A stretch of 64,000 nt of DNA from Rhodoferax ferrireducens (GCA_002083775.1 MTEI01000003.1:62001-126000); one strand, 5' to 3'; numbered from the stretch's first letter, positions 35,514 through 44,046 are shown. Made by a program: numbers and translations. The notes: generated by a model not told the origin, from the letters alone.

Positions 35514-35536
35514 CTGCATAAGGACTGACAGCTATG
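35505..35536 (+). repeat. Partial dispersed repeat, copy 8, at the sixA start
   Basis: AAGCCCTGACTGCATAAGGA, then CTGACAGCTATGG. It keeps the tail of the repeat but has a degraded stem. It overlaps the ppk1 stop and contains both the AAGGA ribosome-binding site and the ATG of sixA. Confidence 0.5.
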
Positions 35537-36010
35537 GATTTGATACTTTGGCGACACGCGCAGGCGCATGAGGCTGAGCCGGGCTGTGACGACCTGTCGC
35601 GCCAGCTCACTGCCAAGGGCGAGGGCCAGGCCGCCCGCGTGGCCAAGTGGCTCGACCGCCAGTTGCCCGAGAGCACCCGCGTGCTGGTGAGCCCGGCGCG
35701 CCGCGCCGAGCAAACCGCCCGTGCGCTGGGGCGCAAGTTCAAGTTCCGTGACGAACTGGCACCTGAAGCCAGTGCCGAGGAAGCGCTGGCCTTTATCCAG
35801 TGGACGGCTGAAAACGGCCCGCCGCACAAAGGCGCCGTGCTGCTGGTGGGCCATCAGCCCATGCTGGGGCAGATTGCCGCGCGCCTGCTGGGCGTGGACG
35901 AGGCCGCGTGCGACATCCGCAAAGGTGCTGTGTGGTGGCTGCGCAGCCGCCAGCGTGAGGAAGAGCTCCGTGTGCACCTGCTGAGTGTGATCAGCCCCGA
36001 GCTGATTTGA
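35534..36010 (+). CDS. sixA: Phosphohistidine phosphatase SixA
   Basis: 158 residues of the histidine phosphatase fold: LILWRHAQAHEAEPGCDDLSRQLTAKG (the RH catalytic pair), VLVSPARRAEQTARALG and VLLVGHQPMLGQIA (second catalytic His). SixA dephosphorylates phosphohistidine on HPt-type domains, including the nitrogen PTS in E. coli. It starts 20 bases after ppk1, with its ATG inside a repeat remnant, and ends 7 bases from the convergent ppx. Confidence 0.92.
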   Translation: MDLILWRHAQAHEAEPGCDDLSRQLTAKGEGQAARVAKWLDRQLPESTRVLVSPARRAEQTARALGRKFKFRDELAPEASAEEALAFIQWTAENGPPHKGAVLLVGHQPMLGQIAARLLGVDEAACDIRKGAVWWLRSRQREEELRVHLLSVISPELI

Positions 36011-36017
36011 GGCAGCG

Positions 36018-37511
36018 TTACTGCACCACCAGCTCAAAACTCCAGGGCATGCGTAGCCAGGCCACGCTTTCCTGGCGCAGCAGGTGGGCTGACTGGGGGT
36101 AGTTACAGGCCCAGACCTCGTCCACGGTGAGTGTGAACCGCTGGCGTTTGCCATTGAAGGCCAGCGCCATGCTCTCGTCTTGCGGGTCTTGGCGAGCGTG
36201 GCACAGGATAACGGCCAGGCGCAGCGCCAGCAGCAGCATCACAAAACCCGATTCTTCAAAGTCGGCATCCAGTTTTTTGAGTTTGCCTCGGTGGCCCAGC
36301 ACCAGCAGACCCAGGCGATGCAACTCGGGCAGGCTGAAGCCCACCGTATCCGCGTTTTCCAGAATGTAGGCGCCGTGTTTGTGGTAGTCGCTGTGCGAGA
36401 TGGTCATGCCGATCTCATGCAGCGCAGCGGCCCAGCGCAGTTTGCGCAGCAAGGTGTCGCGCCGCGGCAGATCTGGCGGCGCCACTTGTGTAAACAAGTG
36501 CCCTGCGGTCTGGCTGACGCGCTGGCCTTGGGCGGCATCCACCGCAAATTTTTGTGCCAGGCGCTGCACCGACACGTCGCGCGCGTCGGTGGCATGCGCC
36601 TCGCGCTCGACCATTTCCAGCAGCACGCCGTGGCGCAGCGCGCCTTGGGCCACCTGCAGGGTGTCGATGTGCAGCAAGTCCATCAGCCCGCGCAGCACGC
36701 TCACGCCGCCGCCCAGCACGGCGCGGCGATCGTCTTTCAAACCTTCGAGTTGGACCAGGTGGGCGCTGCCAGCGCGCAACAGGCATTTGATCAGCCAGTC
36801 CAGCCCCTCGCGGGTGATCTGCTCGGCCGGCCAGCCTGACAGCGCCAAAATGTCGGCCACCGCGCCCACCGTGCCCGAGGCACCATAAGCGGCATCCCAC
36901 TGGTGGCGCGGGTAGCTGGACAAAGCCTCGTCCAGCACCGCCTGCGCGGCAATTTCTGCACGGTACAGGGCTTGTTCAGTGAACTCGCCCTTGGGGAAAT
37001 ACTTCAGTGACCAGGCCACACTGCCCACCCGGTACGAGGCAGTGTGCAGCGGCTCGGTACCGCGGCCCAGCACCAGTTCGGTGGAGCGCCCGCCAATGTC
37101 GATCACCAGCCGGCGCTCCGGGCTTTGCGGCAGCAGGTGCGACACACCCTGGTAGATCAGCCGGGCCTCTTCGGTGCCGGCAATCACCTCAATGGGAAAA
37201 CCCAGCAGCTCTGAGCCACGCTTCAAGAACTCGTCGCGGTTTTTGGCCTCGCGCAGCGTTTGTGTGGCCACGGCGCGCACCTGGTCAGGCCCGAAGCCTG
37301 CCAGCCGCTCGGCAAACCGGGCCAGGCAGTCCCAACCGCGGGTCATGACCTCCAGCGACAGGTTGCGGTCTTCGTCAAAACCGTTGCCCAGGCGCACCGT
37401 TTCTTTCAGGTAGTCCACGCGCTGGATCTGCCCATGTTCAAAGTGTCCGATTTCAAGCCGAAAGCTGTTGGAGCCCAGATCGATGGCTGCCAGGAATGTG
37501 CCGTTGTTCAT
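36018..37511 (-). CDS. ppx: Exopolyphosphatase / pppGpp phosphatase
   Basis: 497 residues. The actin-like N-domain opens LAAIDLGSNSFRLEIGHF (phosphate loop) and continues with LVIDIGGRSTELVLGRG. The C-terminal HD-like domain has LLRKLRWAAALHEIGMTISHSDYHKHGAYILENAD. It hydrolyses terminal phosphates from polyphosphate and may act on pppGpp. It is convergent with sixA and divergent from the gap-arsJ operon; a Pho-type region lies between them and might serve ppx as well. Confidence 0.95.
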   Translation of the reverse strand: MNNGTFLAAIDLGSNSFRLEIGHFEHGQIQRVDYLKETVRLGNGFDEDRNLSLEVMTRGWDCLARFAERLAGFGPDQVRAVATQTLREAKNRDEFLKRGSELLGFPIEVIAGTEEARLIYQGVSHLLPQSPERRLVIDIGGRSTELVLGRGTEPLHTASYRVGSVAWSLKYFPKGEFTEQALYRAEIAAQAVLDEALSSYPRHQWDAAYGASGTVGAVADILALSGWPAEQITREGLDWLIKCLLRAGSAHLVQLEGLKDDRRAVLGGGVSVLRGLMDLLHIDTLQVAQGALRHGVLLEMVEREAHATDARDVSVQRLAQKFAVDAAQGQRVSQTAGHLFTQVAPPDLPRRDTLLRKLRWAAALHEIGMTISHSDYHKHGAYILENADTVGFSLPELHRLGLLVLGHRGKLKKLDADFEESGFVMLLLALRLAVILCHARQDPQDESMALAFNGKRQRFTLTVDEVWACNYPQSAHLLRQESVAWLRMPWSFELVVQ

Positions 37512-37544
37512 ATCAGGAGTTTACGTTTTCGCTGTGACGTTTTG

Positions 37545-37562
37545 ATGTCAATGGCATGTCAA
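37545..37562 (+). promoter_or_regulatory. Pho box (distal) in the ppx / gap-arsJ intergenic region
   Basis: ATGTCAA-TGGC-ATGTCAA: two identical 7-base units separated by 4, the PhoB spacing of 11 bases. Each unit matches CTGTCAT at five of seven positions. It lies between the divergent ppx and gap genes. Confidence 0.6.
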
Positions 37563-37591
37563 ACCGGTCGTTGCCTGTCGGAAGCAAGGGC

Positions 37592-37625
37592 CTGTCATGC
37601 ATTCGTCACAAAGTACTTTTATAGT
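37592..37625 (+). promoter_or_regulatory. Pho box plus -10 element of the gap-arsJ promoter
   Basis: CTGTCAT-GCAT-TCGTCAC: the first unit is a perfect half-site and the second matches at five of seven. A TATAGT -10 hexamer (37620-37625) follows 10 bases later, the distance expected for a PhoB-activated promoter that uses the Pho box in place of a -35. Together with the distal box it predicts induction under phosphate starvation. Confidence 0.65.
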
Positions 37626-37640
37626 TCAACAAATATTGAA
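37625..37640 (+). promoter_or_regulatory. Probable ArsR operator
   Basis: Inverted repeat TTCAA-CAAATA-TTGAA, overlapping the end of the -10 hexamer. ArsR/SmtB repressors bind such AT-rich TTCAA/TTGAA dyads. It is well placed to block transcription of gap-arsJ-arsRC-acr3 until arsenite releases ArsR. Confidence 0.6.
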
Positions 37641-37671
37641 GTATTAACCCGAATCGTTTGAAGGAGCTCGC

Positions 37672-38718
37672 ATGAAAGTTGGTATCAATGGCATGGGCCG
37701 CATTGGCCGCCTGGCGTTGCGCGCCGCTTTTGGGGCCGCCGAGCGCCCGGCAGACGACCCGCACGCAGGCAACCGGCTGGAGGTGGTGCACCTCAACGAG
37801 CTCAAAGGCGGTGCCGACTCCACCGCGCACCTGCTCACCTTTGACACGGTGCAGGGCCGCTGGCGCGCCGACATCGCCGCCGATGGTGCTGACCACCTGC
37901 ATATCGGTGCGCAGCAGCTGACGTTTTCGTCCCACGCCACAGCGGCCGAAATCCCGTGGGGTGACCTGGGCGTGGACCTGGTGCTGGAATGCACCGGCAA
38001 GTTTTTGACGCCCGAAACCCTGCAAGGCCACCTGGACCGGGGTGCCAAGCGCGTAATCGTGGCTGCACCCGTCAAGGTGGGCGGGGTGCTGAACATGGTG
38101 GTGGGTGTCAACCACCACCTGTACGACCCGGCGCGTGACCACATCGTGACCGCCGCGAGCTGCACCACCAACTGCCTGGCACCGGTGGTGAAGGTGGTGC
38201 ATGAAGCCATTGGCATCCGCCACGGCCAGATCACCACCCTGCACAACCCCACCAACACCAATCTGGTGGTGGACGCACCGCACAAAGACCTGCGCCGCGC
38301 CCGCAGCGCCATGGTCAACATGGCCCCCACCACCACCGGCAGCGCCACCGCCATCACGTTGATTTACCCGGAACTCAAAGGCAAGCTCAATGGCCACGCG
38401 GTGCGTGTGCCTGCGCTGAACGCGTCACTGACCGACTGCGTGTTTGAGATGCAGCGGGAAACCTCGGCAGAAGAGGTCAACGCCTTGTTTGCCGCCGCTG
38501 CCGCCAGCGGCCCGCTGGCGGGCATTCTGGGCTACGAGCCGCGCCCGCTGGTGAGTGCCGACTACGCCCGTGACACCCGCAGCAGCATCGTGGACGGCCT
38601 CTCGACCATGGTGACAGATGGCACGCTGCTCAAGGTCTACGCTTGGTACGACAACGAAATGGGCTACGCCACCCGCATGGTGGACCTGGCCTGCCACATG
38701 CAGCAGCAAGGTATTTGA
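37672..38718 (+). CDS. gap: Arsenate-resistance glyceraldehyde-3-phosphate dehydrogenase (ArsJ-linked)
   Basis: 348 residues, with AAGGAG before ATG 37672. The NAD fold [15 protein letters not shown] and catalytic [10 protein letters not shown] (Cys near residue 164) are intact. The loop after the catalytic Cys reads [25 protein letters not shown], unlike the housekeeping enzyme at 55438 but typical of GAPDHs encoded next to arsJ. These enzymes use arsenate in place of phosphate to form 1-arseno-3-phosphoglycerate, which ArsJ exports. The adjacent arsJ, arsRC and acr3 confirm the role. Confidence 0.92.
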   Translation: MKVGINGMGRIGRLALRAAFGAAERPADDPHAGNRLEVVHLNELKGGADSTAHLLTFDTVQGRWRADIAADGADHLHIGAQQLTFSSHATAAEIPWGDLGVDLVLECTGKFLTPETLQGHLDRGAKRVIVAAPVKVGGVLNMVVGVNHHLYDPARDHIVTAASCTTNCLAPVVKVVHEAIGIRHGQITTLHNPTNTNLVVDAPHKDLRRARSAMVNMAPTTTGSATAITLIYPELKGKLNGHAVRVPALNASLTDCVFEMQRETSAEEVNALFAAAAASGPLAGILGYEPRPLVSADYARDTRSSIVDGLSTMVTDGTLLKVYAWYDNEMGYATRMVDLACHMQQQGI

Positions 38719-38769
38719 CTGACATGGCAACGCAGCCATTCCGAACCATGAAAGCGGGATGACAACGGT

Positions 38770-40029
38770 ATGACCACCTCCCACACGGCTGGCGCCAGCG
38801 CCACGCGCAACTACGCCATCGTCACCGCCGCCTACTGGGGCTTTACCCTGACCGATGGCGCGCTGCGCATGCTGGTGCTGCTGCACTTTTACCGGCTGGG
38901 CTACTCGCCGTTCACGCTGGCGTTTTTGTTCTTGCTGTACGAAGCCGCCGGTGTGCTGGCCAACCTGATTGGCGGCTGGCTAGCCACGCGCTACGGCATC
39001 CAGCGCATGCTGACCGTGGGGCTGCTGACACAAATCGCCGGCTTTACCTTGCTGTCCATGCTTGATCCCGCCTGGACAGCGGTCATGTCGGTGGCCTGGG
39101 TGGTGGGGGCGCAGGGCATTTGCGGCGTGGCCAAAGACCTGACCAAAACCGCCAGCAAGTCAGCCATCAAAATCACCGCCGACCAAGCCAAAAACCAGGG
39201 TGCAGGCCAGCTGTTCAAGTGGGTGGCGTGGTTTACCGGCAGCAAAAACGCCATGAAAGGTTTTGGCTTCTTTCTGGGTGGCCTGCTGCTGGATGCGCTG
39301 GGTTTTCAGCATGCGCTGTGGGCCATGGCGGGCCTGCTGGCGCTGGTGCTGGCCGGGGTGCTGCGCTTTGTGCCGCCGCTCATGGGCAAAAGCCGGGCCT
39401 CCAAATCTGCCAAAGAATTGTTTGCCAAAAACCGCGCCATTAACCTGCTGGCCGCTGCACGGGTGGCGCTGTTTGGCGCGCGGGATGTGTGGTTTGTGGT
39501 GGGCGTGCCGGTGTTTTTGTATTCGGTGGGCTGGACCTTCACCATGGTGGGTGGCTTTCTGGCAACCTGGACGATTGGCTACGGCTTGGTGCAGGCCCTG
39601 GCCCCCCAGTTGGTGCGGCGCAGTGTCGACGGTTTAACGTCAGAAGTGCCTGCAGCCCGCATGTGGTCTGCGCTATTAGCTATTGTTCCCGTAGCTCTGG
39701 CGGTGGCGGTGGTACTTCAGCTGCCCAACCTGGAGTGGGTGGTGGTAGGCGGCCTGGGGGTGTTTGGCTTTGCGTTTGCGGTGAATTCGTCGGTACATTC
39801 CTACCTGATCCTGGCCTACGCCGGCTCGGAGAAAGCGGCGGAAGACGTGGGCTTTTACTACGCAGCCAATGCGCTGGGGCGCTTTTTGGGCACACTGCTG
39901 TCGGGCTTGTTGTACCAGTGGGGCGGGCTGCTGTGGGCTTTGATTGGCTCGGCGCTAATGCTCATCACCTGCTGGTTGATCACCCTGGCGCTGCCCACCG
40001 CCCGGCCGCAGCAGCAGGTGGTGGCATGA
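38770..40029 (+). CDS. arsJ: Organoarsenical efflux MFS transporter ArsJ
   Basis: 419 residues with about eleven or twelve hydrophobic helices. YAIVTAAYWGFTLTDGALRMLVLLHFYRLGYSPFTLAFLFLLYE is the characteristic ArsJ opening, and GICGVAKDLTKTASKSAIKITA and GFFLGGLLLDALGF are conserved loops. It exports 1-arseno-3-phosphoglycerate made by the upstream GAPDH, giving arsenate resistance without reduction. Its stop overlaps the arsRC start (ATGA), so all are translationally coupled. Confidence 0.93.
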   Translation: MTTSHTAGASATRNYAIVTAAYWGFTLTDGALRMLVLLHFYRLGYSPFTLAFLFLLYEAAGVLANLIGGWLATRYGIQRMLTVGLLTQIAGFTLLSMLDPAWTAVMSVAWVVGAQGICGVAKDLTKTASKSAIKITADQAKNQGAGQLFKWVAWFTGSKNAMKGFGFFLGGLLLDALGFQHALWAMAGLLALVLAGVLRFVPPLMGKSRASKSAKELFAKNRAINLLAAARVALFGARDVWFVVGVPVFLYSVGWTFTMVGGFLATWTIGYGLVQALAPQLVRRSVDGLTSEVPAARMWSALLAIVPVALAVAVVLQLPNLEWVVVGGLGVFGFAFAVNSSVHSYLILAYAGSEKAAEDVGFYYAANALGRFLGTLLSGLLYQWGGLLWALIGSALMLITCWLITLALPTARPQQQVVA

Positions 40030-40913
40030 CCGAGCCAGAAGTTTTGCAAGCGCTGACCGCGCTGGCACAGGCCTCACGGCTGCAGATTTTTCGCCAGCTG
40101 GTGGTGATGGGCCCGCTGGGCATGACGCCCGGGCGCCTGGCCGAGGTGCTGGCGCTGTCGCCCACCGCACTGTCGTTTCACCTGAAAGAGTTGACCGCTG
40201 CCGGGCTGATCACCCAGGAGCGCGACGGCCGCTACCTGATCTATCGCGCGGCATTTGCCACCATGAACGCGCTGGTCGCTTACCTGAGCCTGAATTGCTG
40301 CGATGTACCCGTCTGCGATCAGCCGCCTGCGCCCGGCCACGATGCCAACCCGGCCAAACCTGTTTTGCTTTCCGATGTTTCCAACCCCGCCACCCCAAGG
40401 AGTTTTGCCATGCCTAACCATGTGATGAACGTGCTTTTTATCTGTACCCACAACTCAGCGCGCAGCATCATGGCGGAAGCCCTGCTGAACCAGCTGGGGG
40501 CCGGGCGCTTTCGCGCCTTCAGCGCGGGCAGCACCCCGGCGGGCCAGGTCAACCCCAAGGCCATTGAGCTGCTGCAGCGCCACCACTTTCGGGTGGGTGA
40601 GCTGCGCAGCAAAGACTGGGCTGAGTTCGCCAAGCCCGGCGCGCCAGAGATGGACTTTGTGCTGACCGTCTGCGACAAAGCCGCTGGTGAAGTCTGCCCA
40701 GTGTGGCCGGGCCAGCCCATGTCGGCGCACTGGGGCATTCCTGACCCGTCAGCGGCCACGGGCTCGGCCGAGCACATTGACCACGCTTTTACCGACGCGT
40801 TTCTGGTGCTGCAGCGCCGCATCTCGCTGTTTTTGAACTTGCCGTTTGAAAAGCTGGCGCGCTTGTCGCTGCTTAAAGAGCTGCAAGACATTGGCTCGGC
40901 ACGCCACGACTGA
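40026..40913 (+). CDS. ArsR-ArsC fusion: arsenite-responsive repressor joined to arsenate reductase
   Basis: 295 residues in one uninterrupted frame. Residues 1-97 are an ArsR winged helix (LSPTALSFHLKELTAAGLITQERDGRYLIYRA) with a C-terminal As(III) site CCDVPVC (Cys 91, 92, 97). A 30-residue Pro/Ala-rich linker leads to a low-molecular-weight phosphatase-type ArsC from residue 129: CTHNSARS (Cys 140) and CDKAAGEVC (Cys 216 and 224), the three-cysteine relay of thioredoxin-coupled reductases. An AAGGAG and ATG at 40410 could also start free ArsC. ArsR-ArsC fusions exist in some other bacteria; a sequencing error removing a stop is the alternative. Confidence 0.85.
   Translation: MTEPEVLQALTALAQASRLQIFRQLVVMGPLGMTPGRLAEVLALSPTALSFHLKELTAAGLITQERDGRYLIYRAAFATMNALVAYLSLNCCDVPVCDQPPAPGHDANPAKPVLLSDVSNPATPRSFAMPNHVMNVLFICTHNSARSIMAEALLNQLGAGRFRAFSAGSTPAGQVNPKAIELLQRHHFRVGELRSKDWAEFAKPGAPEMDFVLTVCDKAAGEVCPVWPGQPMSAHWGIPDPSAATGSAEHIDHAFTDAFLVLQRRISLFLNLPFEKLARLSLLKELQDIGSARHD
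40397..40412 (+). promoter_or_regulatory. Internal ribosome-binding site and ATG for free ArsC
   Basis: AAGGAG (40397-40402) lies 7 bases before an in-frame ATG (40410) that begins MPNHVMNVLFIC, exactly where a stand-alone ArsC would start. It lies inside the arsR-arsC fusion, so one mRNA could give both the fused and the free reductase. Confidence 0.6.
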
Positions 40914-40922
40914 GCACGCCCC

Positions 40923-41990
40923 ATGAGCGCCCCATGTGAAGTCACCGCCAAACGCGCTGCGGGCGCGCCCATGAGCGTTTTTGAGCGCTACCTGACGGTG
41001 TGGGTGGCCCTGTGCATCGTGGCTGGCATCGCGCTGGGCCAGTGGCTGCCCGACGTGTTTCAGGCCATTGGCCGCATGGAGGTGGCGCAGGTGAACCTGC
41101 CGGTGGGCGCGTTGATCTGGGTGATGATCATCCCGATGCTGGTGAAGGTGGACTTTGGCGCGCTGCACGAGGTGCGCCAGCATGTCAAAGGCATTGGCGT
41201 CACGCTCTTTGTCAACTGGCTGGTCAAACCGTTCAGCATGGCGTTTTTGGGCTGGCTGTTCATCCGCCAGCTGTTTGCGCCCTGGCTGCCGCCGGACCAG
41301 ATTGACAGCTACATTGCCGGGCTGATTCTGCTGGCAGCAGCGCCTTGCACCGCCATGGTGTTTGTGTGGAGCCGCCTGACCAATGGCGACCCGCTGTTTA
41401 CCCTGAGCCAGGTGGCGCTGAATGACAGCATCATGGTGGTGGCCTTTGCGCCGTTGGTGGCGTTTTTACTGGGCTTGTCGAGCATCATCGTGCCGTGGGA
41501 CACCCTGCTGGTGTCGGTGGTGCTGTACATCGTGATCCCAGTGATTTTGGCGCAGTGGCTGCGCAAAGCGCTGCTGTCCAAAGGGCAGGCATCTTTTGAC
41601 GCGGTCATGGAAAAGATCGGCCCGTGGTCGATTGCCGCGCTGCTGGCCACGCTGGTGCTGCTCTTCGCATTTCAGGGCGAGGCCATTTTGAAGCAGCCGC
41701 TGGTCATTGCGCTGCTGGCGGTGCCGATTTTGATCCAGGTGGTTTTCAACTCCGGGCTGGCCTACTGGCTGAACCGCGCGGTGGGTGAAAAACATTCGGT
41801 AGCCTGCCCGTCGGCGCTGATCGGTGCCAGCAACTTTTTCGAGCTGGCGGTGGCTGCGGCGATCAGCCTGTTTGGCTTCAACTCCGGCGCGGCCCTGGCC
41901 ACGGTGGTGGGGGTGCTGATCGAGGTGCCGGTGATGCTGCTGGTGGTGAACGTGGTGAACCGCAGCAAGGGGTGGTACGAGCGGGGGTGA
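40923..41990 (+). CDS. acr3: Arsenite efflux permease Acr3
   Basis: 355 residues with about ten helices of the BASS superfamily. SVFERYLTVWVALCIVAGIALGQWLP is the standard Acr3 opening. AAAPCTAMVFVWSRLTNGDP carries the conserved essential Cys and FFELAVAAAISLFGFNSGAALATVVGVLIEVPVML ends it. It exports arsenite produced by ArsC. Last gene of the operon, 9 bases after arsRC. The start could also be at the second Met (MSVFERYL). Confidence 0.95.
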   Translation: MSAPCEVTAKRAAGAPMSVFERYLTVWVALCIVAGIALGQWLPDVFQAIGRMEVAQVNLPVGALIWVMIIPMLVKVDFGALHEVRQHVKGIGVTLFVNWLVKPFSMAFLGWLFIRQLFAPWLPPDQIDSYIAGLILLAAAPCTAMVFVWSRLTNGDPLFTLSQVALNDSIMVVAFAPLVAFLLGLSSIIVPWDTLLVSVVLYIVIPVILAQWLRKALLSKGQASFDAVMEKIGPWSIAALLATLVLLFAFQGEAILKQPLVIALLAVPILIQVVFNSGLAYWLNRAVGEKHSVACPSALIGASNFFELAVAAAISLFGFNSGAALATVVGVLIEVPVMLLVVNVVNRSKGWYERG

Positions 41991-42109
41991 GTCTGGCAGC
42001 AAACGACCCAGCGGCGTGGCGCTCAAATTTCGTTGCCTTAACCACGGATGTTTCACAGAGAGGCTTTCCCCTGCCCCGATGTGGATTTCTAAGCCACAGA
42101 AACTACATG

Positions 42110-42306
42110 GCACCCGTTTCCAGATACTTGTTGCGACATGCCGATCATCCGGCCACCCCACCAGCCGGCCGCCACCTTGGAGGCAATGGCAACAGCCAGC
42201 ACCGCGATGACGAACGCATAGTCATTCAGCGCTGCGAACTTGAACGCCAGGCCCAACGACGCAAAAAACACAGATGCCAGAAACCCGCCGGCACCGAAGT
42301 GCTATT
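42110..42306 (-). pseudogene. Relic of a cation/proton antiporter (CPA2-type)
   Basis: On the minus strand a frame reads GFLASVFFASLGLAFKFAALNDYAFVIAVLAVAIASKVAAGWWGGRMIGMS, the conserved mid-membrane segment of CPA2 sodium or potassium/proton antiporters. There is no start, no N-terminal half and, after MSQQVSG, no family sequence. Its upstream edge abuts repeat copy 9. The remaining bases of this 380-base gap after acr3 show nothing else recognisable. Confidence 0.6.
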
Positions 42307-42353
42307 TGTAAAGTAGCTACAGGCGCCTGCCTGATATGGGCTAGCGGACGATT
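42301..42353 (-). repeat. Dispersed repeat copy 9, at the antiporter relic
   Basis: Diverged minus-strand copy: AAATCGTCCGCTAGCCC, loop, GTAGCTACTTTACAAATAGC. The stem is partly lost but the AAATCG and TAGCCC blocks are kept. Confidence 0.55.
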
Positions 42354-42370
42354 TGCTTGATGTGAAACAG

Positions 42371-43630
42371 TTAACCCAGCATAGCCTTCCACATGCCATT
42401 GCCCCAGCTCATGGCAGCAGTGGCCGAGCGGGCGTTGTGCTCAGGGTCTACAGAAAACTTGAGTTTGGGTGCTTCGCCCGGTACCACGGTTGCCGAGACG
42501 TTGATGTTGATCGCTTCCTTGTGTGTCACGTTGGCCCAACATATGCCCAATGGCAAATCAACTGCGCCGGTTGGGTTCACCGGGCTCTTGCCAGCAATGC
42601 GCTCTGCGATGGCCTCGGCCACCTGCCGGCCACTGCCAAAGGCCACGTGCCCACTCTTGGGCAAGGGCGAGCCTTGGGAGTCACCAATGACATAAACGCG
42701 ATCGTCAACTTGGCTTTGAAAACTCGGCAGCTTGACATTGGCCCAGCGTTCGCCTAGACCCGCCTGACGGATTAAAGCTGGTGCCCGCATCGGCAGCACC
42801 AGATTGGCGTGCGCAAACGGAACAGCTCCTGACGAGGTGACGAGCTGGCGCTTGCCCATATCCACCGCGTCAATCGAGGTGTCGGGCAAGTACTCGATCT
42901 GGTTGGCGTACAAGCTTTTCATGCCTTTCAGGATGGGTTGGGCGATGGGCATCGGCATGGGATTTGGGTTGGCATCGATCAGGAGAATTTTTCCTTTGGT
43001 ACCGCGTTGCTTCATCTGCTCTGCGATGAGGAAAGCGCGTTCATAGGGCGCAGGTGGGCAGCGGTAGGGTGGCTTCGGCGCGCTGATGACAAAGTTGCCT
43101 CCGTTGACGAGAAACTCGTCGACCTGCTTGCGCACCGCCATTTGCTCAAATGCACGAAATCCCACTGGCAGTTGCGAGCGGGCTTCGGCGTAGCCTTGAA
43201 TACCGTCCTCCATGTAGTCCACACCTGGCGAAAGGACCAGAAAATCGTAGGGCAGGCGTTGAGTCCCCGTGACTACCATTTGTTTAGCCCGATCAATCTC
43301 CAGCACACGCTCGCGAATGCGCCGTGCGCCGAGTTGGTCCACCCGAACGTAACTGCGTTGAAAGTCCGAGGCCGGCTGAAGCCCCACAATGTAGTGCGCG
43401 CTTAACGGACAAGACATGAAGGACTCGTTGGGTTCGATAAGCGTCACATCGGCAGCTCCCGCTGCCAGCAAACCCCGCACCACGCCCAAGCCGCCCCAGC
43501 CACCTCCGACGACCACCACGCGTGGTTTAGCCACGCCAGATAGGGAAGCGCAGCCACTTGTCAAGACCACCACCCCCATGGCGGTGGATTGCAGCCATTG
43601 ACGACGGCGTAGTTGATGGATAGGTTGCAT
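42371..43630 (-). CDS. Flavocytochrome c sulfide dehydrogenase-like flavoprotein (FccB/SoxF family)
   Basis: 419 residues from ATG 43630 (GGAG 8 bases upstream). The N-terminus RRRQWLQSTAMGVVVLTSGCAS resembles a Tat signal with a lipobox. The FAD fold VVVVGGGWGGLGVVRGLLA, the redox Cys in YRCPPAPYERA and the C-terminal VYVIGDSQGSPLPKSGHVAFGSGRQVAEAIA match FccB. The second redox Cys, usually in a WCPV motif, is replaced (WANVKLP). No haem-c subunit is adjacent. It may oxidise sulfide or another thiol; the missing Cys argues against a standard FccB mechanism. Confidence 0.82.
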   Translation of the reverse strand: MQPIHQLRRRQWLQSTAMGVVVLTSGCASLSGVAKPRVVVVGGGWGGLGVVRGLLAAGAADVTLIEPNESFMSCPLSAHYIVGLQPASDFQRSYVRVDQLGARRIRERVLEIDRAKQMVVTGTQRLPYDFLVLSPGVDYMEDGIQGYAEARSQLPVGFRAFEQMAVRKQVDEFLVNGGNFVISAPKPPYRCPPAPYERAFLIAEQMKQRGTKGKILLIDANPNPMPMPIAQPILKGMKSLYANQIEYLPDTSIDAVDMGKRQLVTSSGAVPFAHANLVLPMRAPALIRQAGLGERWANVKLPSFQSQVDDRVYVIGDSQGSPLPKSGHVAFGSGRQVAEAIAERIAGKSPVNPTGAVDLPLGICWANVTHKEAININVSATVVPGEAPKLKFSVDPEHNARSATAAMSWGNGMWKAMLG

Positions 43631-43797
43631 GTGCATCTCCAATGAATTGTTTGAGTACAAAAGGTGGCACCGTCTATGCTATTTGCGCCAACTCAACAAT
43701 CCAAACGGGGAAACCCTAGCCATGGTTAGCCAAACACGATTCGTCTGCCGCACCGAGATCGACTGTTACGCACCACGCCCAGCGTCGCTAAAAGCGA

Positions 43798-44031
43798 TCA
43801 GGCAGCGAACCACTGCGCCACTTTGTCGCGGCTGGGCACGCCACCGGCGTGCACCACTTTGCCGTTGATCACCACGCCGGGGGTGCTCATGACACCGTAG
43901 CCCATGATGTCCTTGATGTCTTCGACCTTGCTCAGGGTGATGGCCACGCCTTTGTCTTTGGCCACTTGTTCGATGAGTGACAGGGTGTTTTTGCAGTTGG
44001 CACAGCCGGTGCCGAGTACTTTGATGTCCAT
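43798..44031 (-). CDS. Thioredoxin-like small redox protein
   Basis: 77 residues from ATG 44031. MDIKVLGTGCANCKNTL holds a CxxC active site; VMSTPGVVINGKVVHAGGVPSRDKVAQWF supplies the cis-Pro loop of the thioredoxin fold. This is the redox-active disulfide protein 2 group, often encoded beside DUF318 permeases, one of which is 1 kb upstream here. It probably passes electrons to or from that permease or the FccB-like protein. Confidence 0.88.
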   Translation of the reverse strand: MDIKVLGTGCANCKNTLSLIEQVAKDKGVAITLSKVEDIKDIMGYGVMSTPGVVINGKVVHAGGVPSRDKVAQWFAA

Positions 44032-44046
44032 GAGATCCTCTAAAAA

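Noticed and set aside
37672..38718. Reading this GAPDH as the glycolytic enzyme
   Set aside because: A canonical GapA is at 55438; this one has the diverged post-cysteine loop and is operonic with arsJ.
39670..39700. GCTATTAGCTATTG in arsJ as another repeat copy
   Set aside because: Too short and lacking the GGGCT and TAGCCC blocks; it encodes a normal membrane helix.
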